Shown one piece after another: positions 25,247-34,796 of a stretch of 55,868 bases of DNA. Both the position numbers and the translations under genes were made by a program. Each line of letters opens with the position of its first letter. The stretch's first letter is position 1. The stretch lies in assembly GCA_903925275.1 (NCBI GenBank), contig CAIYES010000085.1, positions 1 through 55,868 of the forward strand, given 5' to 3'. The notes below the pieces were generated by a model that was given only the letters and a program-made list of their open reading frames with translations, did no database searches and had not been told where the DNA came from. Origin of the DNA: an uncultured Bacteroidales bacterium (GTDB lineage: Bacteria > Bacteroidota > Bacteroidia > Bacteroidales > FEN-979).

Positions 25247-26692
25247 TTATAATTCTCTTGGAGTTTTACCTTGCCGCCAGTGATTTTCAATCATTTCGAG
25301 TGATTTTCCTTTTGTTTCGGGAATATAAAAGTAGCCCCAGATCAAGCCTGCAATCCCAACGAGGGCATATAACCAGAATGCGCCTGCCGGATTGCCGAGG
25401 TTTTCATTGTTAACTGTAATGTCAGTTCCTTGAATGGTAAGCCCTTTCACAATTTTAAAAAAAGTAAAAGCTACCACTCCATTGAACAACCAGTTTGAGA
25501 GCGAACCAATACTGGCGCCGATGCCGCGAACTTTTAGAGGGAAAACTTCTGAAATTATTACCCAACCTAAAGGTCCAAGGCTGACGGCGAAAAAAGCAAT
25601 GTAAATCCAAACTAAAGCAACCGTTAGTTGTTTTACCGAATCGCCCAGTGATGATTGCAATGCAAAGCACATCCCCAGAGCGATAAGTGAAACCACCATG
25701 CCACTTAAGCCAATCAAATATAATTTCCGCCGGCCTAGTCTGTCGACAACAGATAATGCTATAATTGAAGACAAAACACACACAGCACCTACACTAACCG
25801 AAGCCAATATAGCTGCCCGTGCTCCCTGAAATCCTGCCATAAGGAATATTTTCGGGCTATAGTAAATTATAGTGTTGATTCCGGTAAATTGCTGAACAAA
25901 CATAATCCCGATTGCAATTATGAAAGGGGTACGGAGCCTTGGCTTAAATATTTCGTTCCAACCGGTTTTGTTATACTTGTCAATTTCAATTTCTTCCTTC
26001 ATCCCGGAAATTGTCGCCTCAACCTGTTCAGAATCTTCCACTTTCATTAATACTTTGCGACTTTTATCTTCGAACCCTTTGCTAATCAGCCAGCGCGGTG
26101 TTTCTGGCAAAAACAGCATACCCACCAGCATAATACCTGCAGGAATAACACCAACATAAAACATCGGGCGCCAGCACTCTGTATAACCTGTAGCACCCTC
26201 AGGAAGGGCGAAAGCCAGGTCAGAGAAATAAGAGACAAAAATACCAATTGTAATAAGAAGCTGAAACAGGGAAACAAATCTACCCCTGCTTTTAGCCGGT
26301 GAAATTTCAGCAATATACAGAGGCACCGCAAATGAAGATATTCCAATAGCTATACCCAAAAAGAACCGGGCAGCCATTAAATTACCTGAACTGGGAGCAG
26401 AACCTGACCAAAATGCTCCTAGGATAAAAATGAGTGCTGCTGCAATAATCACTTTTTTCCGACCAACGATGTCAGCAATCCGTCCCGAAGATATTGCACC
26501 AAACACGGCACCAGCAAGACCAGCGGTGGTAATTAATTCTACCCAGTCGTTGTCCAGGGCAAAGCTTTTTTGAAAATATGGAATAGCACCAGATATTACT
26601 CCGGTATCAAAACCGAAAAGCAATCCGCCGGTTGCAGCTATAGTCGCAATTACGGCAACCAGAAGTTTATTCTGAGTTGGTTTTTTCTCCAT
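25247..26692 (-). CDS. Sugar porter (MFS, XylE/GLUT-like)
   Basis: 481 aa with twelve transmembrane helices and the full set of sugar-porter signatures: GRIADIVGRKK after helix 2, PETPRWLISKGF at the central loop, DRLGRRKLYLIG in the second half and a C-terminal YIPETKGKSLE. These members are proton-coupled or facilitative monosaccharide importers in the inner membrane. Its placement between GH92 and the methyltransferase genes suggests it imports the sugar released by the locus' glycosidases. Confidence 0.93.
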   Translation of the reverse strand: MEKKPTQNKLLVAVIATIAATGGLLFGFDTGVISGAIPYFQKSFALDNDWVELITTAGLAGAVFGAISSGRIADIVGRKKVIIAAALIFILGAFWSGSAPSSGNLMAARFFLGIAIGISSFAVPLYIAEISPAKSRGRFVSLFQLLITIGIFVSYFSDLAFALPEGATGYTECWRPMFYVGVIPAGIMLVGMLFLPETPRWLISKGFEDKSRKVLMKVEDSEQVEATISGMKEEIEIDKYNKTGWNEIFKPRLRTPFIIAIGIMFVQQFTGINTIIYYSPKIFLMAGFQGARAAILASVSVGAVCVLSSIIALSVVDRLGRRKLYLIGLSGMVVSLIALGMCFALQSSLGDSVKQLTVALVWIYIAFFAVSLGPLGWVIISEVFPLKVRGIGASIGSLSNWLFNGVVAFTFFKIVKGLTIQGTDITVNNENLGNPAGAFWLYALVGIAGLIWGYFYIPETKGKSLEMIENHWRQGKTPREL

Positions 26693-26805
26693 GATAATTT
26701 ACATTTTTATTAAATGTCAATATTTTACTGAAACCACGAAGTGAATTGCTCTAATCAAGGGCTTCAAGAAATTAGATGATGCTCTCACTATTATTTTATT
26801 GCAAA

Positions 26806-28953
26806 TTAGTTTTCAGTCATTAGAAATTTCAGACATCCTCCATCCATAATCTCTTTATAGGAAATGAATGGTTTTTTGATTTGAATTCCGTTTAAAATTC
26901 GGATATCGTTATAAAATGACGTTTCTGAAAAATTCTTGCTTTCAATTACAAATTGCTTCCCTTTTGACAAGTGAAGCGTAGCTTTTATTAATTGTGGAGA
27001 CCCTAAAACAAACTCATTTCCGGCCGGATTCACCGGATAAAATCCCATGCATGACAGAATATACCATGCTGACATTTGCCCGCAGTCGTCGTTGCCAATC
27101 ATTCCGTTGGGTGTATTGTTGTGGAACTCGCTGATAATTTGGTGGATGTATTTCTGGCCGACTTTGGGCGTAATGGAATACGCATACAAATAAACAATAT
27201 GATGGCTGGGTTCATTTCCATGTGCATATTGCCCGATCATGGCTTCCTGGCCAAGAAATTTGTTGGCATTCCGCTCTTCGATGGTGAAGAAATCGTTCAG
27301 CTGCTTTGTAAATGCTTGATCCCCGCCTAAAAGTTTTTTCATGCCATCGATGTCGAACTGGGCAGGAGTCCAGAAATACTGCCAGGCATTGGCTTCGGTA
27401 TAATCACCTGGATTATTCATTGGTGAAGTAGCTGTCAAGGGATCAAAAGGTGTCCGCCAGTTGCCATAGGTATCTTTACCCCGAAACATTTTTGTATCAG
27501 GATCATACAGGTTTTTGTAGTAATCAGCCCGTTTATAAAAGGTTTTTGCCAAAGCAGTATCTCCCAATTTTTCGGCCATTTTGGCCACGCACCAATCATC
27601 GTAACTGCTTTCGAGAGTCCGGGAAACGGCTTCGTTATCCAGTTTATTAAAAGGGTAATAACCATATTTATTGTACAATTCCCAATCCGAATTGATGTGA
27701 CGTTTAGTTGAAGTTTCAATCATTGCTTTCAACGCTTCGGTTTTATCAAATCCCGTGAAACCTTTGTTGTAAGCCGAAAGTATCATTGGAATTGCATGGT
27801 TGCCGATCATGCAATAGTTATCCTGTCCCCAGGCCGTCCAGATTGGAAGAAACCCGGCAACTTTATAATGAAGGAGCAAGGTATTGACGATGCCATTAAT
27901 TTTTTCAGGAGCAATAATTTGCAGCAGCGGGAAAGCACCACGGTATATATCCCAGATGGAAAGCGTGGAATAATATTCTTTATTCGGTGCCTGCGCAATT
28001 TTATCATCAGCACCACGGTATTTCCCGTCGACATCGGCTATATTCGAGGGTTGCAAAAAAAAGTGATAAAGAGAAGTATAGAAGATTTCTTTTTGCTTGG
28101 TTTCGGCCTCAATTTCTATCCTGCTAAGGTATTGGTTCCAGGTATTTTCGGCGTTTAGTTTTATCTTTTCGAAATCCCAGTGTGGTATTTCGGTTCGCAT
28201 GTTGAGTTTTGCCCCGGCCACATCCACGGTGGATAAAGCAATTTTTGCCAGCAGTGTTTTATTTTTGCCAAGGTTAAAAGTCAGGATATATTTCGGGGCA
28301 TTTTCTTTCGGACCCTTTACCAGTTGTTCTGATTTTATAAATGGTTTATCAAATTTGATCACAAAGAAATACTTCCGTTCCACCCAGTTTTTTGTATGAC
28401 AATAGCCTGAAATGGTTTGATGATCTTCAATGTTCACTTGTGATTCTAATACCAGGCTGTCTGTCAGAAAACGGAGACCATGTTGAAAATTGGCCAATAC
28501 TTTGGCTTCCCCGGCAGGGAACGTATAACGATGAAAAGCCACTCGTTCAGAACAGGTCAGTTCAACTTTTACCCCATCTTTTTTCACCAGGGAATAATAA
28601 CCAACACTGGCTTTTTCGGAATCTTTAAAATATCTGTTTTTCAGAATTTCATTCGGATTATTGACAAATGGAAGCAGCAGCACATCGCCCATTTCGTTAA
28701 TACCGGTTCCACTAAAGCGGGTTTGTGAGAAACCCAGAATAATGCTGTCCTGATACTGGTATCCGCTGGTGTGATTCCAACCTTGATCCCGGTTATCCGG
28801 TCCCGGTTGGACCATCCCAAAAGGCATCGACGGACCTGGAAATGTATGCCCGGTTCCGTCAGTACCGATAAAAACATTGACGTATTGAATATTGTTTTGC
28901 GCACTTACTATTGTTGCAAAAGCGATAAAAAAAACCAAAAGAGAAGACTTCAT
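26806..28953 (-). CDS. GH92 alpha-mannosidase-family protein
   Basis: 715 aa from the ATG at 28953, which places the signal peptide (MKSSLLVFFIAFATIVSAQ) at the N-terminus; the TTG 27 nt upstream is less likely. GH92 landmarks: NVFIGTDGTGHTFPGPSMPF at the start, LSIWDIYRGAFPLL, HGNEPSHHIVYLYAY with the catalytic acid Glu, and GNDDCGQMSAWYILSCMGFY with the catalytic-base Asp region. Characterised members are calcium-dependent exo-alpha-mannosidases. First gene of the minus-strand locus, divergent from the AraC regulator. Confidence 0.93.
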   Translation of the reverse strand: MKSSLLVFFIAFATIVSAQNNIQYVNVFIGTDGTGHTFPGPSMPFGMVQPGPDNRDQGWNHTSGYQYQDSIILGFSQTRFSGTGINEMGDVLLLPFVNNPNEILKNRYFKDSEKASVGYYSLVKKDGVKVELTCSERVAFHRYTFPAGEAKVLANFQHGLRFLTDSLVLESQVNIEDHQTISGYCHTKNWVERKYFFVIKFDKPFIKSEQLVKGPKENAPKYILTFNLGKNKTLLAKIALSTVDVAGAKLNMRTEIPHWDFEKIKLNAENTWNQYLSRIEIEAETKQKEIFYTSLYHFFLQPSNIADVDGKYRGADDKIAQAPNKEYYSTLSIWDIYRGAFPLLQIIAPEKINGIVNTLLLHYKVAGFLPIWTAWGQDNYCMIGNHAIPMILSAYNKGFTGFDKTEALKAMIETSTKRHINSDWELYNKYGYYPFNKLDNEAVSRTLESSYDDWCVAKMAEKLGDTALAKTFYKRADYYKNLYDPDTKMFRGKDTYGNWRTPFDPLTATSPMNNPGDYTEANAWQYFWTPAQFDIDGMKKLLGGDQAFTKQLNDFFTIEERNANKFLGQEAMIGQYAHGNEPSHHIVYLYAYSITPKVGQKYIHQIISEFHNNTPNGMIGNDDCGQMSAWYILSCMGFYPVNPAGNEFVLGSPQLIKATLHLSKGKQFVIESKNFSETSFYNDIRILNGIQIKKPFISYKEIMDGGCLKFLMTEN

Positions 28954-29053
28954 CTGTCTAAATCTATTTTTACATGACAAATTTTCTCAATTTTCAGAAG
29001 TTCTTATTTGTCTGAATTAACAAGAATTTGTGTAATATTACCATCATCAATGA

Positions 29054-29941
29054 ATGAATGTAGATGTTTACGATAATGAAGACACAATGAAAGCATTTTT
29101 CGAACAACTTACTACAGGGATTGAAAACTCTATATCGATCATCGATATAAATATGACCTCTTTCGATGGACCTTATCATTTTCATCCGGAATTAGAGCTC
29201 ACCTGGATTCGAAAAGGTTCAGGGAAGCGTTATGTGGGTGGTAACGTTTCAGATTATAAACCCGACGACTTGGTTTTAGTGGGAGCTAATGTTCCACATT
29301 GCTGGCACAGTACGAACGAAGCGATACCAGACAATGCCCAGGCTATCGTTATTCAGTTTCACCCAAATTTTGCGGGAGCGGCGTTTTTAGAACTTCCTGA
29401 GTTAATCAAAATTAAAAGTCTGTTTGAAAAGGCCATTGCCGGAATATTAATTACAGGAAATACGAAGGAAAAAATAATCTCCAAAATAAAGCAATGTCCT
29501 GCCTCAGATGGATTATACAGGCTTTTGCAATTCCTGGAAATACTTGCGCTTATTGCTGATTCCGAAGAAACTGAACTCATCGATCATCATTTTGCAGGGC
29601 TTACAGCATCTCCATCTGAAACTGATCGTTTTCAAAAGGTTTTTAGTTACCTGATCGAGAATTATCAGCAGGAGGTCAGCCTTAAAACAGTTGCAAAAAT
29701 TGCGAATCTGACTCCTACTGCTTTTTGTCGTTATTTTAAGAATGTAACCCGGAAAACACTGGTGAAAATAGTTACAGAATTCAGAATCAATCAAGCCTGT
29801 CAATTACTTAGAAACTCTGAAAAATCGGTGAATGAAATTTGCTTTGAATGTGGCTTTGGAAACAACTCCTATTTTAACAAAACATTTAAATCAATCACTG
29901 ATTATACGCCATTACAGTATAGGAACTTGTTTTTAGACTAG
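29054..29941 (+). CDS. AraC-family transcriptional regulator
   Basis: 295 aa. The N-terminal cupin sensor domain (DGPYHFHPELELTWIRKGSG, VLVGANVPHCW) is the kind that binds sugars. The C-terminal double HTH (SLKTVAKIANLTPTAFCRYF, then CFECGFGNNSYFNKTFK) matches AraC/XylS proteins. It is transcribed away from GH92 across a 100-bp gap and is the obvious regulator of the glycosidase/methyltransferase locus. I do not see clear direct repeats marking its operator. Confidence 0.92.
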   Translation: MNVDVYDNEDTMKAFFEQLTTGIENSISIIDINMTSFDGPYHFHPELELTWIRKGSGKRYVGGNVSDYKPDDLVLVGANVPHCWHSTNEAIPDNAQAIVIQFHPNFAGAAFLELPELIKIKSLFEKAIAGILITGNTKEKIISKIKQCPASDGLYRLLQFLEILALIADSEETELIDHHFAGLTASPSETDRFQKVFSYLIENYQQEVSLKTVAKIANLTPTAFCRYFKNVTRKTLVKIVTEFRINQACQLLRNSEKSVNEICFECGFGNNSYFNKTFKSITDYTPLQYRNLFLD

Positions 29942-29959
29942 ATGGATAAAACATAGCAG

Positions 29960-30110
29960 CTGACCTGCCATATCTGGAACAGCCTGGTCATGTCAGTTTG
30001 TAGAGGTCAATAAGTTACAGGGGTCAACAAAAACCGGTGGAAGGGGGTCAGATGATCCGGTTTTTTTCAGTTCCGGCGAAAGTAGGTAAATTTGAGCGTT
30101 TTTCCACCTA
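29960..30110. mobile_element. Transposon-end-like remnant (patch 5)
   Basis: Contains GGTCAATAAGTTACAGGGG, TCAACAAAAACCGGTGG, GATCCGGTTTTTTTCAG and TGAGCGTTTTTCCA (30093-30106), which is shared with patch 3. No transposase. It fills the gap between the AraC regulator and the esterase gene. Confidence 0.45.
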
Positions 30111-30210
30111 ATGTTAAAAGTGTCTAAACATATGCCGCATGCAGGTCAAACCTGGTTCAGCAAAAACCGGGTGATCATATATAATTTCAAACGACCATAA
30201 AACATATAAC

Positions 30211-32202
30211 ATGATGAAGAGATGTGTTTTTGTTTCACTGTGCTTTTTTACCTTCTTTTTCAGCTTTGGAAACGTGAGGGTGTCCAGAATCTTTAGTGAT
30301 CACATGGTGTTGCAGCGCAACAAACCTATTCCTGTGTGGGGTTGGGCGGATCCAAATGAAAATGTCATCGTGGAATTCAACAAGCAAGCAAAATCAGGAA
30401 AGGCTGACAGCAGCGGGAAATGGATGGTGCGTCTGGATCCCGAAAAGGAAGGCGGTCCTTTTCAATTAATCATCAATGCCGGGAACAAACTTACTTTCCG
30501 TGATGTAATGGTAGGAGAGGTGTGGATCTGCAGCGGGCAGTCTAACATGGAATTCATGGTAAAATCTGTTGCGGATGCAGAGACCGAAATAGCGGAAGCC
30601 AACTACCCGCAGATCCGGCATTTTACTGTTCCCAAACATATCAGCGCTTTTCCTGAAGATGAGTTGACAGAAGGCCAATGGGATGTTTGTAGTCCTGAAA
30701 CCGTTGGTGATTTTACTGCCGTCGGGTATTTTTTCGCCAGGAATATCTTCAATGAAATCAAAATACCTATTGGACTGATCAATGCAACATGGGGCGGTAC
30801 GGTGGTTGAAACCTGGACCAGCAAAAACACACTGGAGCGCAGCGATGATTTTAAAGATATCATTGCGGCGATATCTTCCTTTAACCAGGATTCATTGCTT
30901 CAAACAAAGAAAAGGGCATCGGAGAAGTATTTAGCCCAAATGACGAAAAGGATCGAATCATTGCAGGGAAGCGTCAATAACTTCAATGATGTTGATCAAT
31001 GGATGAAAGCAGATTACAATGACAGCCACTGGCCACATATGAAATTGCCGGGTCAGTGGGAAAATCAGGTAAAAGGGTTGAAATACCTCGACGGCTCAGT
31101 CTGGTTCCGGAAAAATTTTACCCTTGGCAGGGAGGAAGAGGGTAAACCTGCTAAAATTAACGTTGCGATGATCGACGATAATGACCGGACTTATGTCAAT
31201 GGGGTTCTGGTCGGGTCTACTTTTGTATGGAACAAAATAAGGATCTACGGGGTGCCTGAAAATGTTCTAAAAAAGGGGAAAAATGTAGTGGCAATCAGGG
31301 TGGAAGATAGCGGCGGCGGTGGCGGAATCTATGGAAATTCTGACGACATGAAAATCATCGTAAACCGGAAACAGATTTCACTTGCCGGGGAGTGGTCGTT
31401 CAAAGTGGATTCAATGTCAATGAAAATTCAGGGTGTTGAGCCGAATGATTTCCCTTGTTTGTTGTACAATGGCATGATAAATCCGGTCATTTCCTATGCG
31501 ATACAGGGAGCCATCTGGTACCAGGGTGAATCCAACGCTGATAGGGCCTTTCAATACCGCAAGGCATTTCCGATGCTGATCAGAGACTGGCGTAATCACT
31601 GGGCAACCGGGGATTTTCCTTTTTATTTTGTGCAGCTGACAAGTTATAATGAAGACAATGGCAACAGCAAAAACGGAAGTACCTGGGCTGAACTCAGGGA
31701 AGCACAGGTTATGACCTTATCGATGCCAAATACCGGTATGGCCGTGACTACCGATATCGGAGATTCAGCCGATATTCACCCGACAAACAAGCAGGATGTT
31801 GGTAAACGTCTTGCGGCTGTAGCACTAAAGAATGTCTACGGGAAAAATATCGTATGCTGCAGCCCCCTTTATAAATCGATGAAGGTGAAAGGGAACAGAA
31901 TAATCTTATCCTTTTACAATACTGGCAGCGGTTTGATGGCAAAAGACAAATACGGGTACCTCAAAGGTTTTAAGATAGCCGGTGCTGACAGCATATTCCA
32001 TTTTGCCAAAGCATTCATCGAAGGAGATGAGGTAGTAGTATACAGTGATTTAATTATTGACCCTGTGGCCGTAAGATACGGGTGGACCGACAATGCATGT
32101 GAAGATAATCTCTATAACAAAGATGGGTACCCGGCAAGTCCCTTCAGAACGGACCAGTGGAAAGGAATAACGGATGAAGAAGAATACACTGTCGGCCTTT
32201 GA
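30211..32202 (+). CDS. Sialate O-acetylesterase-type SGNH esterase
   Basis: 663 aa with a signal peptide (about residues 1-20). The first catalytic block is VWICSGQSNMEF (nucleophile Ser), the second is AIWYQGESNADR, and the catalytic Asp-x-x-His lies in SADIHPTNK. A jelly-roll insert (about residues 265-390; WFRKNFTLGREEEG, GGGGGIYGN) splits the SGNH domain, as usual in 9-O-acetyl-sialate esterases of Bacteroidota. It removes O-acetyl groups from sialic acid or plant polysaccharides; the substrate is not decided. Extracytoplasmic. Outside the AraC locus but adjacent to it. Confidence 0.88.
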   Translation: MMKRCVFVSLCFFTFFFSFGNVRVSRIFSDHMVLQRNKPIPVWGWADPNENVIVEFNKQAKSGKADSSGKWMVRLDPEKEGGPFQLIINAGNKLTFRDVMVGEVWICSGQSNMEFMVKSVADAETEIAEANYPQIRHFTVPKHISAFPEDELTEGQWDVCSPETVGDFTAVGYFFARNIFNEIKIPIGLINATWGGTVVETWTSKNTLERSDDFKDIIAAISSFNQDSLLQTKKRASEKYLAQMTKRIESLQGSVNNFNDVDQWMKADYNDSHWPHMKLPGQWENQVKGLKYLDGSVWFRKNFTLGREEEGKPAKINVAMIDDNDRTYVNGVLVGSTFVWNKIRIYGVPENVLKKGKNVVAIRVEDSGGGGGIYGNSDDMKIIVNRKQISLAGEWSFKVDSMSMKIQGVEPNDFPCLLYNGMINPVISYAIQGAIWYQGESNADRAFQYRKAFPMLIRDWRNHWATGDFPFYFVQLTSYNEDNGNSKNGSTWAELREAQVMTLSMPNTGMAVTTDIGDSADIHPTNKQDVGKRLAAVALKNVYGKNIVCCSPLYKSMKVKGNRIILSFYNTGSGLMAKDKYGYLKGFKIAGADSIFHFAKAFIEGDEVVVYSDLIIDPVAVRYGWTDNACEDNLYNKDGYPASPFRTDQWKGITDEEEYTVGL

Positions 32203-32258
32203 TGACAGTGTGAGCAAAATATTTTACAATTATCTGGTGTTTTTCTTAGAATTAACGC

Positions 32259-32975
32259 TTAGTTTCCTTTCGAAAAATCCTGTGGGAGGGAATCAATCAA
32301 AACCGGTTTTGAAAAGCAGAGAGAATCGGCTTTCGGATCAGCAGGAAACGTGGTTCGGTAGTATGCCTTACTCCCCCGGTAAACCTCGTAATAGAATATC
32401 AACCTCCCTTTCTTGTTTTCCCAGCGGAAACTGCTCCGGTAACCACCCAGATATTCCGTCGCAAGTTCTTTTAATTCAGGCCATTGAATTATTGTTACAT
32501 GAGTTTCCTTATAGTCAATCAGCAGGAGATACTTCCCATCATCGCTGAAGTCAATGGCACCCATATCATAAACATCCATTTCGGATGCGTCCGATGACCA
32601 TGTTGTTGTCGTATCTTCATTTGATATGTCGTCTTTTTTCAAGTCATAAATCTGCAAAGTGTATTCCCCCAGTACTAACAAATGACTCCCGGAAGGATGC
32701 ATGGTCATTGATCGTATTTCCCCCCAAGGCATTGGTAAGGTACTGATCTTTTCACCTGTTTTCACCTTGTAAATGGTCATCTGTGAATCCGCTACAATTT
32801 TATAGGTGCTATCCAGCAGATAATCGATCCACGGGTCGCGAAATTCCTGTGAAACGATGGGATCATCGGGATAATCCTTCTCCTTATGGAACGATTTAAT
32901 CAATACAACCGCCGATATTATTATCAGCACAAGACCTGAAAGCAGAAATAGATAGCCTGTTCGGTGAAGTTTCAT
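32259..32975 (-). CDS. Membrane-anchored protein with propeller-like repeats, 238 aa
   Basis: An N-terminal transmembrane anchor (YLFLLSGLVLIIISAVVLI) precedes an extracytoplasmic part. Two stretches resemble WD40/propeller blades: MTMHPSGSHLLVLGEYTLQI and IDFSDDGKYLLLIDYKETHV. No catalytic motif is visible and the family is not recognised. Too short for a complete propeller. Convergent with the esterase gene. Confidence 0.7.
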   Translation of the reverse strand: MKLHRTGYLFLLSGLVLIIISAVVLIKSFHKEKDYPDDPIVSQEFRDPWIDYLLDSTYKIVADSQMTIYKVKTGEKISTLPMPWGEIRSMTMHPSGSHLLVLGEYTLQIYDLKKDDISNEDTTTTWSSDASEMDVYDMGAIDFSDDGKYLLLIDYKETHVTIIQWPELKELATEYLGGYRSSFRWENKKGRLIFYYEVYRGSKAYYRTTFPADPKADSLCFSKPVLIDSLPQDFSKGN

Positions 32976-33083
32976 ACACTGAAATTCTTATCTGAGTATC
33001 TGCCGGCATGTTGTAGTACAAGATGCTTTATCCCGTCGATAACAAGTCTATCATTACACCTTACCATGTATGATATTTTCACA

Positions 33084-33566
33084 TCAGCGGTTATAAAATA
33101 AATCACCCCACTTTAACCGCTCCTCACCGGCCTGCTCGGAAGCAACCTGGCGTAATTTTAATAAAATCTGATGTGAGGTTATTACATCGTGCCCTAAAAA
33201 CCGCAACAATCCATAAGTGATCATGCCTGTCCTGTGTATTCCTGCCGCACAATGAATATATAGAATACCTGCGTTCTCAAGCTTTTCCTTCAATCGAACA
33301 TATAAATGAATGACTTTATTCAATTCATCTCCCTGTGGTGGTTTTGAAGCGGAAAATGGAAACCAGATCCACTCAATTCCTAATTTACTTAATTTATTTT
33401 GAACAATCAGGGCACCCTCATGTTGATGTAAAAGGGTAATAACGGTCGTAATTCCATTCTCTTTTAACTGGTCATAGGAGATCTTCCCACCGGGTTTATG
33501 TCCGATGGCAATACAGCCATTACAAAGAGGATGAAAGACCAAGGGATTGTTTTTTATCAAGGTCAT
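33084..33566 (-). CDS. Dual-specificity protein phosphatase (CDKN3-like)
   Basis: 160 aa. Active-site loop IHCAAGIHRTG with nucleophile Cys106 and Arg112; WIWFPFSASKPPQGD upstream holds the candidate general acid Asp80. The small size and loop form resemble CDKN3/DSP-type cytoplasmic phosphatases. It lies 35 nt downstream of the SpoIIE-type phosphatase gene in the same direction, so the two are probably co-transcribed. Confidence 0.85.
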   Translation of the reverse strand: MTLIKNNPLVFHPLCNGCIAIGHKPGGKISYDQLKENGITTVITLLHQHEGALIVQNKLSKLGIEWIWFPFSASKPPQGDELNKVIHLYVRLKEKLENAGILYIHCAAGIHRTGMITYGLLRFLGHDVITSHQILLKLRQVASEQAGEERLKWGDLFYNR

Positions 33567-33601
33567 TGTTTGTTAAATGTTTTTTCCACCGACTTGTCCA
33601 A

Positions 33602-34336
33602 TCATGGGCGACTTACATCGATGACGATCACTGTTACATCATCATTAAGGCTGATATTCTTTCTCTTTCCCGACCATGCATCGACGGTTTGAATGAGGTG
33701 ATCCGAAATCTTTTCACCCTGTAAATTCCTGAGTTCTTCCAGCTTTGACAATAGCCTGCTTTTACCGAATAATTCCCCCCGGGGATTAAACACCTCTACC
33801 AACCCGTCGGTATAGAGCACGATGCGGTCGCCCGGTAATAGTTTCACAGTCGACTCGCCATATTTAATGTCAGGTAATATACCGATGGGGATGCTTTTGA
33901 TGGTTACCGGCAGGTCCTCCGCTTTTGACCCGCGAAGTAACATTGGCGAAGGATGTCCTGCCGAAGCGTGAAGGCAGATCATATCCCGGAAATCGAACCA
34001 CAGATATGCTGCAGTAATAAATTCATTGTTCAGTTGTCCCGTTAGCGCCTTGTTCATCGATTCAAGCAGTGCAGACGGATGATCGGCGAGGGCAACATGG
34101 GCGTTAAATGCCACTTTGATCATGGAGGCCAGCAACGCTGCAGAAATACCATGACCGGAAATGTCTGCCACCAGAACCCCTACATGTTTGTCATCCACCA
34201 CGTGAATGGCATAAAAATCGCCTCCGAGCAAGGTCATCGGAACATAGGAAGGGAAGATGCTGAACGAGGACGATACCGGCAAACTTTGAGGGAGAATGGC
34301 ACGCTGGATCTGGCGTGCAGTTTCAAGATCATGCAT
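33602..34336 (-). CDS. PP2C/SpoIIE-type serine phosphatase domain, 244 aa
   Basis: Complete SpoIIE domain. It begins LETARQIQRAILPQSLPV (the linker-helix 'LPQ' signature) and continues GGDFYAIHVV with metal-binding Asp, VADISGHGISAAL, LHASAGHPSPMLL and LYTDGLVEVFNPRGE. Such phosphatases regulate anti-anti-sigma or other partner-switching proteins. The ATG at 34336 overlaps the stop of the upstream membrane-protein gene. The frame is open further upstream (ASFLRSSRTEREYLAIM), suggesting it was once the C-terminal half of one membrane-bound phosphatase. Confidence 0.85.
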   Translation of the reverse strand: MHDLETARQIQRAILPQSLPVSSSFSIFPSYVPMTLLGGDFYAIHVVDDKHVGVLVADISGHGISAALLASMIKVAFNAHVALADHPSALLESMNKALTGQLNNEFITAAYLWFDFRDMICLHASAGHPSPMLLRGSKAEDLPVTIKSIPIGILPDIKYGESTVKLLPGDRIVLYTDGLVEVFNPRGELFGKSRLLSKLEELRNLQGEKISDHLIQTVDAWSGKRKNISLNDDVTVIVIDVSRP

Positions 34337-34796
34337 AATGGCCAGGTATTCCCTTTCTGTCCGGCTGCTGCGCAGGAAGGAAGCATAGATGAGGCAGCAG
34401 AAGCCAGTAGATTGATCGTTTCCATCCCCAGCCGCTGAAAGATTTCAGGAAAAGAATGAAGAAAACCGGTAATATGTTGGTGGCGGTCGCAGAGATATAT
34501 GCCAAAAAAGATTTTGGAACATTCGACGACATCCATACCAGTTCGTTTTGGGAAATTACGCGAAGTCCGTATCCCAGGATAAAAATTGCCAGGAAAAGAA
34601 GGTGCAATTCCGATGATTTCCTCTTTGAGAGAAATACCAAAAGGAATACAATACTGATGAGTATCAGCAGCAACCCCAGGAAGATCACAGGCTGGTTCTC
34701 AAGCCATAATTCCTGGCTGATCATCATGTGATTTTGGGAAAAACAAATACATGGAATTAACAGGCATGAAAAGAAAAAAGCGATAGCGGTTTTCAT
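34329..34796 (-). pseudogene. N-terminal membrane part of a 7TM-SpoIIE protein, frame-disrupted
   Basis: 155 aa: signal peptide (residues 1-20) and three to four hydrophobic helices (FLGLLLILISIVFLLVFL, LHLLFLAIFILGYGL, ISATATNILPVFFILFL). It ends in SIYWLLLPHLCFLPAQQPDR, where the last helix breaks up. The continuation of the helix (LIYASFLRSSRTEREYLA) is found in the frame of the SpoIIE gene, pointing to an indel around 34375-34420. The two frames overlap as ATGCATGA, so translational coupling could still make both halves. Confidence 0.6.

Noticed and set aside
17958-29941. Classical Sus-type polysaccharide utilisation locus
   Set aside because: No SusC/SusD pair is present; import appears to use an MFS sugar porter.
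34234-34536. Minus-strand 100-codon frame inside the 7TM/SpoIIE region
   Set aside because: It is the third, non-coding frame across the frameshift region and has no recognisable domain.
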